Shown one piece after another: positions 1 through 10,653 of a DNA stretch of 64,000 nucleotides. Made by a program: the position numbers and the translations under genes. The stretch is from Arctopsyche grandis. Its lineage: Eukaryota; Arthropoda; Insecta; Trichoptera; Hydropsychidae. Numbering within the stretch: the stretch's first letter is position 1; every line of letters begins with the position of its first letter. The stretch covers positions 14,756,001-14,820,000 of the forward strand of contig NC_135358.1 of the NCBI RefSeq assembly GCF_051622035.1. Direction: 5' to 3'. The notes under the pieces were generated by a model. That model worked only from the letters and a program-made list of their open reading frames with translations, did no database searches and was not told the origin of the DNA.

Positions 1-185
1 AAATTTTGCGAGAAATAGGGCAGGTTGCCAATTTATTGGAACCGCTTCAATGAAATCAAATAAATTGGCAAACTCTGATAGGAAGAGGAATTTTTGTCAA
101 AAATTATACAAATCTTGAAAATTTAATGAACCTTTATGTAATAGTGTCTTGGACGAAAAAAATGTGCATACATATATACAATATG

Positions 186-485
186 GGTCTACCCCACGGG
201 ATCGAATTAGAAATACACGAAAAACCAAATATCGGAAGGCAAAGATCCAAAATCGAAAGATCTTAAGTCGAAAGGTTAAATAAAAAAAGGGTGCATGGTA
301 ATCGGTACATACTCACGTATGTACATCCTCACTCACGCGCGCGCAGAATACGGGAGGAAAAGCCTGTTCCTCTTGTTCCTGTTGTATCCTGCTCGCGCAA
401 ATTAAGTGAGGATGTACGTGAGTATGTACCGTTTACCATGCACCCTTTTTTTATCTTTCAACTTAAGATCTTTCGATTTTGGACA
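186..485. mobile_element. Foldback element, copy 1 (right end eroded)
   Basis: Begins GGTCTACCCCACGGGA. Its two arms carry the same motif, AAAATCGAAAGATCTTAAG, in opposite orientation (near 250 and 460), around a loop containing GCGCGCGCAGAATACGGGAG. The same arms and loop occur at 35279-35668 (both ends present) and at 38726-38918 (one half). The right end here fades out. No protein is encoded. The superfamily is not determined because I could not find a clean target duplication. Confidence 0.7.
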
Positions 486-1344
486 AAATTTGTACGAATT
501 TTTATGATATTTGTAATAAATAACGGGATTCCGGAAAATTTTGATTTTTAACAACGGGTTTCCGGAAACCCATGGAAACCATTAGGGTGACACCACTGGA
601 TCTTCTGCATTTTCCTAGCAACTGAAGGTATTGACAAATGTATGTAGTCAACCTCTATATCACGCGCTAGATCTAGTTCGCAAAAAATGGAAAAAAAAGA
701 AAAAGGATGAAAATACATGATACAAGATACAAGCCTTTCTGTTTGCACATTTTTTTTAATTTTCTTTTTATTTCGTACATTCCTTACGCTTTTTTGCTGA
801 ACCAATCCAAAGTTGACTGTATAAGTAAAAAAATATACAACAAGGCGTCACCGACATGATGAAAAATCGTAATACTTTAATAACAGCAGGAGGTAGAGTG
901 TTGAAGCACCCCGCTGTCAACTTCTCACCCCCCGAATTCACCTTCATCGACAGCTCTAGCTTATTTTTAGAAAAGTTCGATTTTTGATAAAACGAATATT
1001 AGAAGCCCTCGAAAATGTAATAAAACGCTTGTAAAAAGAGAAACATTCACATCACATTATACAAATTGAATATTATTATGATAAATACAAAAAAAATCGT
1101 TTTGATTGACATGTATGTACATATAATCGATTTCATAAGACTACTACGAATAACACACTAATTCGACGAGACAGTATACAATTACAATATAGATTAGGAT
1201 AAGAATGATGTACTCATGTCCTATGTCTTGTTATCAGCACCGTTCGTTATCTCGTGTGTCACTACACCTTTGCGTTCGTAACGAGGTCGAAAAAGTTCAA
1301 TGTATTCTTAAAATGTTCCAGATACCCAGCTGACTTTTGGTTTT

Positions 1345-1748
1345 CAGGGCTGTTAGTTTTCAAGTCGAGCCGGAATCGAGGAGTCATGGCTTTTTAGCTG
1401 GAGTCTTTCGAACGACTCCGAATCCGATTTCGCGTTTAAATTGCGTTTATTTTGTTTACTTAATAGTGTAATTTAATATTACTAACTAAAGTAACTCAAC
1501 AATACCCAATGTGTGTATGTATACAGATCTGAAACGTTTCAATCTTTGTCTGTTTCTTATGTTTAGGTCAAATTGAGAAGCCTGATATTTGATAAATCCG
1601 TTACGACAAATGCCTACATTTGATTTATATGAGCTCAATACACAATATTCGAATTTCAAAGATATTCGAAAATGAACCCAACGGGGAAAAAAAATTTACA
1701 TCTTAAAATCGGAGTTGGAATCGTGTTTTTAACGACTCCTCAGCCCTG
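1345..1748. mobile_element. hAT-like MITE, CAGGGCTGT family
   Basis: Starts CAGGGCTGT and ends CAGCCCTG, giving short terminal inverted repeats. Subterminal sequence is rich in GACTCC/GGAGTC motifs on both sides. CAGGGCTGTGGAGTCGG-type ends are typical of hAT MITEs in many animals. Flanks TTGGTTTT and GTAGTTTT could be a worn 8-bp duplication. A second copy lies at 47243-47784. Non-coding. Confidence 0.65.
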
Positions 1749-2096
1749 GTAGTTTTACTGTGCCACTATGTGGTGAGCTAGTATAAGAGAGTGAATCACC
1801 AACGCGAATTATAGTCGCAGATTTAACAGTAGTCGACAACTTTTGATGATGAATATGCCTGTGTACATATGTATGTATAAAAGTTTTGAATATTGATGTA
1901 TAATAAACTTCCGGAAAAAATAAAATACGTTCGACGTTGCAAGATTTTAAATTGAGCAATTTTCAATTAAATATTAGGTATTTGTTCAATTTACGGCGAA
2001 ATGTTCAACTCATAGTCGGCAAACTAAAGCTATAAATAGTAAAAAATGAATAATTGACAATTACATATGTACATACATACTTACAACAACAGATTT

Positions 2097-2446
2097 GGGG
2101 CGAAAACACACTGAGTGGTATGTGGTACGTGTTTTCGTTTAGATCCTTTTAAACATGTACATAGTACACAGTCCCAAAAACCACCACCTGGAATGTTTTA
2201 GGTCATATTTTATCTTTGTATTTATCCTTGCTTGACATTGATCGATAGCAGTGAATCCCATATTTGAAGAAATGTAGGAGAAACATGTCGGTTGCATATG
2301 GATATGCATACACGTGCGACCTCCCAAACATATGCATTATGTACATGCAAATACACCCGAATTCAGTTTCGGGTACACCCACTGTTTACTGTCTCAGCGT
2401 GAAGCCAAATACGTGACGTCCCATACCACTCAGTGTGTTTTCGGCC
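2097..2446. mobile_element. MITE with about 24-bp terminal inverted repeats
   Basis: The left end reads GGCGAAAACACACTGAGTGG and the right end is its inverse, CCACTCAGTGTGTTTTCGGCC-like, about 350 bp apart. No ORF of note. A related copy with the same left end and interior (for example CGACCTCCCAAACATATGCATT) is at 51153-51445. Superfamily unknown. Confidence 0.75.
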
Positions 2447-2550
2447 TTATAGACTGTTAAATACAATCACTTGAAGTTAAATTGGAATTTTCGCAGACTA
2501 AATTTTAGGGTTTTTTAAATTACTTTGGATATTCCAAATTTAACACGCCA

Positions 2551-3010
2551 TTAATTTGAGAAGTTGTGTCCAAAATGAATCTAGAGATTGATATCATAAT
2601 GTTTTTCAAATTTGATCTAATTGGTTGTCCAAGTGATACGCGTATTCGCGATGTGTTATCATCCGTTTGGTTTGATGTTAATAAATCAACTTTTGATAAA
2701 CAAGTTTTTTGCACGAGATGTCCTCAGGTAATAAATTTAACTGTTTCGGAAACTGTAACGATTAACACATTACTTGGTGGTATTATTACATCGAAGTTAC
2801 ACTTTTTTTTGCTTTGTACTGATTATAACTATGGTTAAATTTTTTGTAGTGACACGTTTTAAACATTTCAAACATTGTGCAAACTTTGTTTAATTCGTTT
2901 AATGGACAATTTGGTGAAATTGACGCAACACGATGTTCATTGTGCAACATTGACAAAATTACATAAAGCCAATCCTCCTACAACGTGCTGGGTTGGTTTG
3001 GAAAACGACA
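2551..3010 (+). other. Unrecognised coding-like fragment, possibly a decayed gene
   Basis: A frame from 2566 reads as ordinary protein for about 48 residues, including SDTRIRDVLSSVW and ending in CTRCPQ, followed by a plausible donor (CAG|GTAATA at about 2711). After an acceptor-like TTTTTTGTAG (about 2849) another stretch reads LCKLCLIRLMDNLVKL and then HDVHCATLTKLH. Together they suggest a Cys-x2-Cys zinc-binding module. I cannot connect the two pieces in one open frame: the second frame has a stop close to the acceptor. This is therefore either a broken gene copy or a chance resemblance. I do not recognise the family. Confidence 0.25.
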
Positions 3011-3243
3011 CAATATATAAAAAAAAGATATATATTGTAAGAGGGCGCTATATCCTGTATTATATTTTCTTACAATTTTGTTATTTACTTTATCTATTTA
3101 CGTAGTAACAATAGCTAAAGTTTTGTGATCATGCGAAAATTCGAACTCGCGACTTTTGACTGATTCGAAGTCAGAATCGATCATTGATTGTGAATTTTTT
3201 CCTATTAGAAAAGTCAAAAATTTTGTGACCACACGATTTTTTC

Positions 3244-3435
3244 GGTAAACGGACTATTTCGCACATTGCGATCGCGCATACGACTATAGTTGCTCCGAAA
3301 ATCGCGAATACGAAATATCTGACACTCGTTCACGTTGTAACTCTCGGTTGATAGAATTTTCGGGTGTTGGGTGTTCCGTGATCGAGATTTTAGTGACTTT
3401 CGCGAGATCGCTTTGTGCGGAATAATCACTGAACC
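3244..3435. mobile_element. Mutator-like MITE with 9-bp target duplication
   Basis: Element runs from GGTAAACGGACTATTTCG to AATAATCACTGAACC. It is flanked by perfect 9-bp direct repeats GATTTTTTC (3235-3243 and 3436-3444). A 9-bp duplication is the hallmark of the Mutator (MULE) superfamily. Internal sequence has ATCGCG/CGCGAT and GATCGAGATTTTAGTGAC motifs shared with the copy at 3734. It is inserted in the dispersed repeat 3088-4010. The uninterrupted paralogues near 53030 support the site. Confidence 0.8.
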
Positions 3436-3733
3436 GATTTTTTCCACACCCCTGAACGTACCAAGCTGAAAAATTATATTTGTATTCTTTATGTACTAAC
3501 TTAGAGTTGATAAGTCAGAATTCGTAAACCAGAAGTGGTAATTTTTTTTTGAATGTGATTTTAAGAAATTTGAACAAAATCCGACGGCCGGAAGTAGAAT
3601 TTTTGTTTTCCTTATATTTATGCTTAATTTGTATTGAAAATGCTCGCATAAGTCTGTATGTGTGAACATATACATATGTATGTTATTATACATGTAGAAT
3701 TTTGTTTTTATCCTTATTTTATTCCTCAAATAC

Positions 3734-3922
3734 GGTTCGGTGATTATTCCGAAAAAAGCAATCTTAAGCAAGTCACTAAAATCTCTATCACGGAACATCT
3801 GGCACCCAAAAACTCCATCAATCGTGAAATATTGTACTAACGAGAACTCGAGTGCCAGATGTCCGTGATCGAGATTTTAGTGACTTGCCCGAGATCGCTT
3901 TTTGCGTAATAATATGTTTAGC
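3734..3922. mobile_element. Mutator-like MITE with 9-bp target duplication
   Basis: Element starts GGTTCGGTGATTATTCCG and ends near GTAATAATATGTTTAGC, with the same internal motifs as 3244-3435 in inverted arrangement. It is flanked by perfect 9-bp repeats CTCAAATAC (3725-3733 and 3923-3931). The paralogous repeat near 54285 reads ATTCCTCAAATACATAG without the insert and acts as an empty site. Confidence 0.8.
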
Positions 3923-4329
3923 CTCAAATACATATGTACATAAAGTCGTTTGCTGGTCACATGCACATCCGAATTTTAGTTTCTATTCCCGTCATTTTTA
4001 TTGCACAAATTTGGCGCGTTATATGAGGGTAGACAGCGGTTCATTCAAAAAAGAAAAGTTAACAGAAAATATATTTCAACGGCATTTTCAGAAGAAAGGG
4101 AAGTCATGCTAATGACGTTTCCATACGTAAAAAAGTTTCCATAGCCCTGGCGCGCGCGTTCACTAAACGTCACCGTTCAGCGAACGAGTGCCATTTTGGT
4201 TATCCAACGAGCAAAACAAATGAATAAAAAAACAAACGAATAAAGAACAAAATTTGACACTTGAAAAACCACCACTTTTGTTTTGTTGACATCCACACCA
4301 TGTTTGAAAACTTACGGAGTATACATTGA

Positions 4330-4700
4330 AATTTAGGTTATAGCGTGGAGACGTCCGGAACGAGCGGTCGGAAGTGAAATTTAGGTTGAAAACGCAGGTG
4401 GAGACGGAGACGAGTAGTCAATCGAGGATAGTGAGATCGTGGGATAGTAGGGACGAACCTTTGCGAGCTGTCACCGAGACGTCAGAGGCGAGGGGCGTCA
4501 GGGTGGCGGGGCGGAGGCGCGGGAGGGTGTCTGCGGGGGGCGCGAGGGGGCGGCGGCTCTCGGCGGCTGGTGGCCGAAAAGCGCGCGTCACCGCCCATCG
4601 CCCATCGCCGATCTCAATTCGCAGATCGCACACCACCGATCGCCTATTCACTGTACGAGTACACTAGCAGCGCTAGTCAGTATTCGCTACTCTCCATTCA
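4330..4700. promoter_or_regulatory. CpG-rich block, possible promoter or first exon of an unseen gene
   Basis: Sharp rise in GC and CpG against AT-rich surroundings, most marked at 4480-4640. The other such blocks in this window sit at the 5' ends of ubiquilin, pygopus and l(2)gl, so this one may also mark a transcription start. Both strands have open frames here, but neither reads like a known protein, so I do not call a CDS. Direction unknown. Confidence 0.4.
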
Positions 4701-7622
4701 GTACCAGTATTCGCTATTCACCAATCACCACACAGTAAACATTCACTTGCCGCCGACAAGGTCAACACAACGCACACCTTACGGCCATTATCGCCACACT
4801 AACTTTTCCCACATTTCCTCTTTAATATTTCGTTTACACTCAATAATCGCATCAAATTACAATAGTACAATATCACCACTATGTTTGTTTATATTGGTGA
4901 AAACGATTAGACTATATCTCTTTTTTTCAAACCGTCACTACAAATTCAATCACATTCGGCTATTTACGCTTACTGTTGTAATAAAGACCGTTATCCGCGC
5001 ATCCTGCTCCTGCACACCGTCACCTGTATATTTTTGTGCACAAGTTTTTGTCAGAGTTGTCCCAAAATCAAGACTGGGAAGACTGCAATAAATTGCCAGA
5101 TATTAATCTCGTAATACCTTCCTTTAATCTGTACAGTAAAATTGGTGTATCATTGATATTTGATGTTATAAATACTACGAACAAGATCATGGGCGCATGA
5201 CTCACTATTATATTTTGTTTAACTTTATAATTAAAGAAAGTGTCTATAAAAGAGTCAATTATTGTGACACCTTTATAGCTGTGACAACCCCTAGTTGGTT
5301 TATAAAAAAAAAACTTTTATCTTTTATGAAAATATCTACTTGATATGCATTATTTATTGGCAATATAAAAGGAATTCCAATTTGAAAATAATAACTCATT
5401 AATTCGATGAAAGGAATAAAAACATAATGATTTTTTTCTTCTTATATCTCCTTCCAGTGTAATAGACTAGGTGTCTAAATCCTGTCAATTATTATTAATT
5501 AAGTTTCTGTGGAAGGAAGGAAATTCTTTTTTAAACTTATTACAGTCGAAACTAAATTATGCTTAGTGTATAATTTCTCAGCGAGGTGCCATTTTAAACA
5601 GATACATCAAACCAATGTATTTCTTTTATCAGTATATCTTAATAAAACCATTACAGGTGAACTTTCAAACAAATTAATTATTTGAAATCACAATGAAAAT
5701 TATTTTCAAAATGAAGATACACACATACATACTCATCCACATAAACATCACACATGAAAATTAAAGTGCAAGTTTGGTCTGTCCCAACATTTATTCGTAT
5801 TTTCAGATACAGGTCACAAGAGGTATATTTAGCAAATAGGAAACTAAAACATCGTAGTTTACATTTTCATGTTGTTTATAGCAAATTATTTCCCAATATT
5901 CAAAACGATCATCTTTACCACCACACTTAAGTTAAATTACCATCAAATTTCAAACCTAGTCCAAATATGTATTACTTTTTTAGTAATGTACATCTTATAT
6001 TATACCGAGGAAAATATTGAAACCTAAAACCCAGCGGGCCACATATTTGTATGTATACATAATAAAATATCTAGTCACACAAATATAAATAATATACATG
6101 TATAATTTATAATTATAGAGTATATAATGCCACACTAAAATATTAACACATCGTCTATTTCAAGGAATGATAAATCACATTGTCATTTAATAGCAAAGGC
6201 AAGTGAGAAAAAATTTAGTACACTAAAGGCAACTAACAATGTATATTGAAGAAAAAGAAATCCCAAAATAGATATTAAACTTAATAGTTAAATCAAATCA
6301 TAAAAAAAATTAATAGATAAATCATGCAACACAAACACATAAGAAACTTTTATACACATTACCAGTAAACAAATTATTCCAATATTGGAGAGCTTAGTCA
6401 ATAGTGTAACCATCGCTGTTGGTACTTTTTTTTGTTATGAAATACTTGAGCAAATCATACAAATAAAATATTTCTGATTTACTTTTTAATATTCTCATTG
6501 CTATAGTTGCTTTTTTGTGTTTTTTAATGACTTGATTGCCCATCTTTTTTTAATTTGCAGTTCCATAAAATTGTTAATTTCTCGATCTCATGGGAAAAAC
6601 TAGCATAGTTATCCACTAGCCATAAAGACAGTCGCAATAGTGTTCTCTCCTTATTTTAGTTAAGCAAAAATTCATCAGTGGCTTAAAATGCATCTATATG
6701 AAAATATGACACGCAAAGTGTATTGATGCAAACAAAATCTAATCAAATAATACTTGTTAACCCAAATGTTTACCTTACTAACTGAAAATGAAATATCCCA
6801 GCGACTGTTCTGGTATGACAAAATTAGCACCCTGACAGTGTAGCCCACTCATTAATTAGGACAAATATTATACCGGGATCACAAAAAGGTAAACTAAATT
6901 TTGCAAAAGTTACTAATATTATAAAATGCTTGATAATTATATTGGGATTAAATACCATAATTATAATAATTTATTTTTATGGTATTGAATATTTTAATTT
7001 CATTATTACATATATAAAAAACTAAATAACTTTCAACCTAGAGAAAATTACATGAAATGAAATAAAACCAGACTATGCTACGTTCCTTCTTATCATGAAA
7101 CTGTTAATAAAATAAAACACTGCGTTGTGTAAATTACCAATACTTGAAAATACATCAATATTTTATAGATTACGACATTTAGTGAACATATATTTGTCAC
7201 TCTGTGACATTCATGTAATATTTTTCAGAAAAATTAACAATCAAAATAAAAACAATGATGTCTGAAAACTAAATGTTTATATAAAACTTGCCAGATATTA
7301 ATAATTCAAATTTCCATTTTTGAGACAAGTCCCCTAAAAATATCCACAGGCACATATATTTAATAGGCAACCTTATGATTTTTTTTACTTGTAATAGTGC
7401 AATTAAATATTTTGTTAATTTATGTGATAAAAGTAAAAAAACAGGCTATTTAATTTCAAAATTACAAAAATCATATTTATTTACATAAAACATCAGTTTT
7501 CAATATTAATGCCTGAAAATTATATAAAATAATATCAGATAACAATGTGTTGTGTACATGTATGTATGCATCAAGTGAATACATTTAAAACAACACCTTT
7601 TAAACAAATTTAGTTAAGAATG
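4701..7622. other. AT-rich stretch with no recognised gene
   Basis: No exon-like frame or transposon end was recognised. The part next to 7623 should include the 3' UTR of ubiquilin (minus strand). A minus-strand AATAAA is seen as TTTATT at 7474-7479, about 145 nt past the stop codon. The remainder is unassigned. Confidence 0.5.
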
Positions 7623-10569
7623 TTAGCTCAGAGATAATTGTCCAAGTGCCAATAGCCTTTCAACTGCAGCATTGATGTCACCAAAGGTTGCAATTAGAGC
7701 TGGTTCATAATAAAAACAACAATAAAATTATTATTTGTCAAATAAAAATATATTTCATTATTCAAAAAATAATAAAAAAAAGCTATTTACCCTGTAAATT
7801 TGCTTCCCGATTTAGAAATCCCATAGCAGTGAGTTGTTCTAATTGTTGACTATAACGCTGTTCAGGAGGAGCTTGAGGATTACCTGTGGTACCCATAGAA
7901 CTTACCATACGTTGCATGAACTGTAATAAAACAAAATTTATATAAATATCTATAGAAACACAAGCATAAAGTCATTACTTAGAACATGGTCTAGAAATTA
8001 AAATAATTTTAGTAAATATGGATAAAGCAAAAATTATATTCACTTGGGTAAAGGCATCGGGGTTATTTGGAGGTGCTGCTGTAGGTGTTGTCCCAGTGCC
8101 TGCGCCAGTTCCAGGTGTGGGTGGTACAGGTGGGGCAGCAGTATTATTAATACCTATGGAGCTAACGAGATTAGGTGCAGCACTTCGTAACTGTTCCATA
8201 CCTTGCTGTATTTGAAGAATTGCATTCAGTGCCTAAAATTTTACATTTTTAAACATAAACGTAAGTACATGCAAATATATTTATACTAGCTTATTCCTAT
8301 GTTACATAAGCCAGTAATTATAAAAGTGAATCACTCATCAAATATCAATATAATTCAACTTTCATCTTTCACTGCGAGGAATACCAAAATTTTTAATGTG
8401 ATCTGAATATTAAATTTAACAGATTTTTAAAACAATTCTATTTAAAGTACTCTTTGGATTTATTTTAAATAGTTATTAAAGTCACGTTCATAATCAGCAG
8501 AATATATATATTTTAGAGACTAACTTGTGGATTAGTCATCATTTGATGTATTTCAGGATTTTGCAATTGTGTTAAAAACTGTGGCATCATTGTACGAATT
8601 TGTTCTTGAATTTGAGGATTTCCAGCGAAAAGTGGATTCTAGAAAAAAAATACCGAAACATGTAATAGGTACATAAACTTTAACAAGTCTTGAATTCGAT
8701 TGTAATGAAATCACCAACTTGATTGATAATTTGTGAGGCCATGGTAGGATCAGCTTGAAAAGCTTGAATAACAGATTGAAAATAAGGTGCATTAAGCATA
8801 GATTGAATCAAATGTGGATTTTCAGACATTTGTTGTAATAATGATTGCATTCCAGGAGTATTTAGCAATCCTTGCTCATTTGCAGAATTTGGGGCGTTTA
8901 AAGTGGGGGCACCTGCAGATCTCGGTCCCCATGGATTTGGTAAAGGCTCTCGGTTTTCACTACCTTGTTGTGGATTAGTTCCATCTGGCATTAAAATGAA
9001 TCATTATACAAAATTAAAGTATGTGTAGAAATATAATAACATATTAAAATCATAACTAAATTAGTATTACCTGAATTATCCACTAGACCTGAAAACGGAT
9101 TTCCTGCAAAACTACTGGCAGCTGCAAGCATAGGCTCTTGAATATCGCGATACATTCTTTGCAATGCATTATAGCCACCTAATAACAACAATATAACCCA
9201 ATTTTAGACGAAGAAATTTTTCACCGTTGAAATAAAATCAAATAAAAAATCAATAAATTTACCTGGAATACTTTCCAAATTACTCATTGCGCGATCATGT
9301 GATCGCATCAACTCCTGAAGCATTGCTGGATTCCTAGCCAATTCCATAGTTTGGCGCAATAAATCTGGACTATTGAGCATGCGATTGATTTCTGGATTAC
9401 GCTTCAAAATAGAAATAAAAATAAATATTTATACACTTGATCACAATGTGTGGAAAAATCGAAATAGCAAACTACCGATATTAAATCCTGCATCTGTGGA
9501 TGGGATGTTATTAAAGTGCGCATATTTTCTGGATCGTTCATCATTTGTTGAACCAGAGGATTATCTAAGACTTGTCTGAGCATGTCTGGATTAGACAACA
9601 ACTCAGACTGCATTCGTGCCTGAATAAAAATATTATAGTTAGTAAAAAAAATCAATAATAACAAAATCGGTCGTCAATGTATTTCGAATTTTGTATATAT
9701 AACAAGCACCTGAATATCCATAAACGTCTGTTGGCCAAGTCCCAAGCTCTCTAATCCTGCTAGACCCCCAAGAGAATTAAGACCAAACGGAGTAGCATTT
9801 ACATCAGCTGTAATATATAAAATGATGGTTAACATGTACAATATATACGTACGTATGTATAATGATGTATCATATTTATAAGAAGGGTACTACTCAATGC
9901 AAATATGCCATTAATCATTTATTATACATATAAATTGTGTATTGTGAACTAAAATCGTGCAAGATATGAATTATTGATTCTTATTATTATTAGTATTAGC
10001 AAATACATTCATACACTCATAAATTCTCATTTTTATCTCTTTCAAATTAATAACATTGTTCAACAATGACTTGCTCACTGTGAATTTATTCATAATATGT
10101 AAATTCAACCCTGATCGTTTGTGCTAGTGAAGTCTTTGAACTTTGTACATATGACTCAATTACAAATTCACTTTGAATGAAAAAAAGTGTTATTATATTT
10201 TAGAGATATAAAATCAAGTGTCACATGGGGAATGCGATGTGATAACAATGAATGACAAGCAGTTCATTTGTTGTATATTTCCTTAAAATTTTATATATTA
10301 CAAACATATGATTTATAAGTTTTCGTTTTAGAATAATTCATCAGAGTAAAATCTCGCTTTAATAAGCCAATTTTCATCATATACTGTAAAATCATGATTT
10401 AAAAGTCCCTCATTAAGATACATCTATAGATAATATTCGGAAAATCATTGTATTAGTGTCACACCAAAGCCTCTATCTTGTTTTGTGTTATAATGATTAA
10501 TTTAAAAAAATAAAATTATCGAAATTCATATGAAAATTTAGACGATAAAATAGTCAATTAATAACTTAA

Positions 10570-10653
<84 letters not shown>

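Larger units (their letters stand above)
3088..4010. repeat. Dispersed CCGGAAGT repeat, single-unit copy
   Basis: Matches the longer copy at 51946-54360 piece by piece. Shared blocks are ACGTAGTAACAATAG and CATGCGAAAATTCGAACTCG at the left, CCCCTGAACGTA..AAGCTGAAAA, a GTAAACCAGAAGTGGTA block, ACAAAATCCGAC with CCGGAAGTAGAA, and TTATTCCTCAAATAC at the right. This copy has one internal unit, whereas the other has about five. It is interrupted by two Mutator-like MITEs (3244-3435 and 3734-3922). Non-coding; class unknown. Confidence 0.7.

Noticed and set aside
4374-5091. Overlapping frames as a protein-coding first exon
   Set aside because: The Arg/Gly/Ala-rich then Ser/His/Leu-rich composition follows base composition. 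No domain and no supported splice partner.
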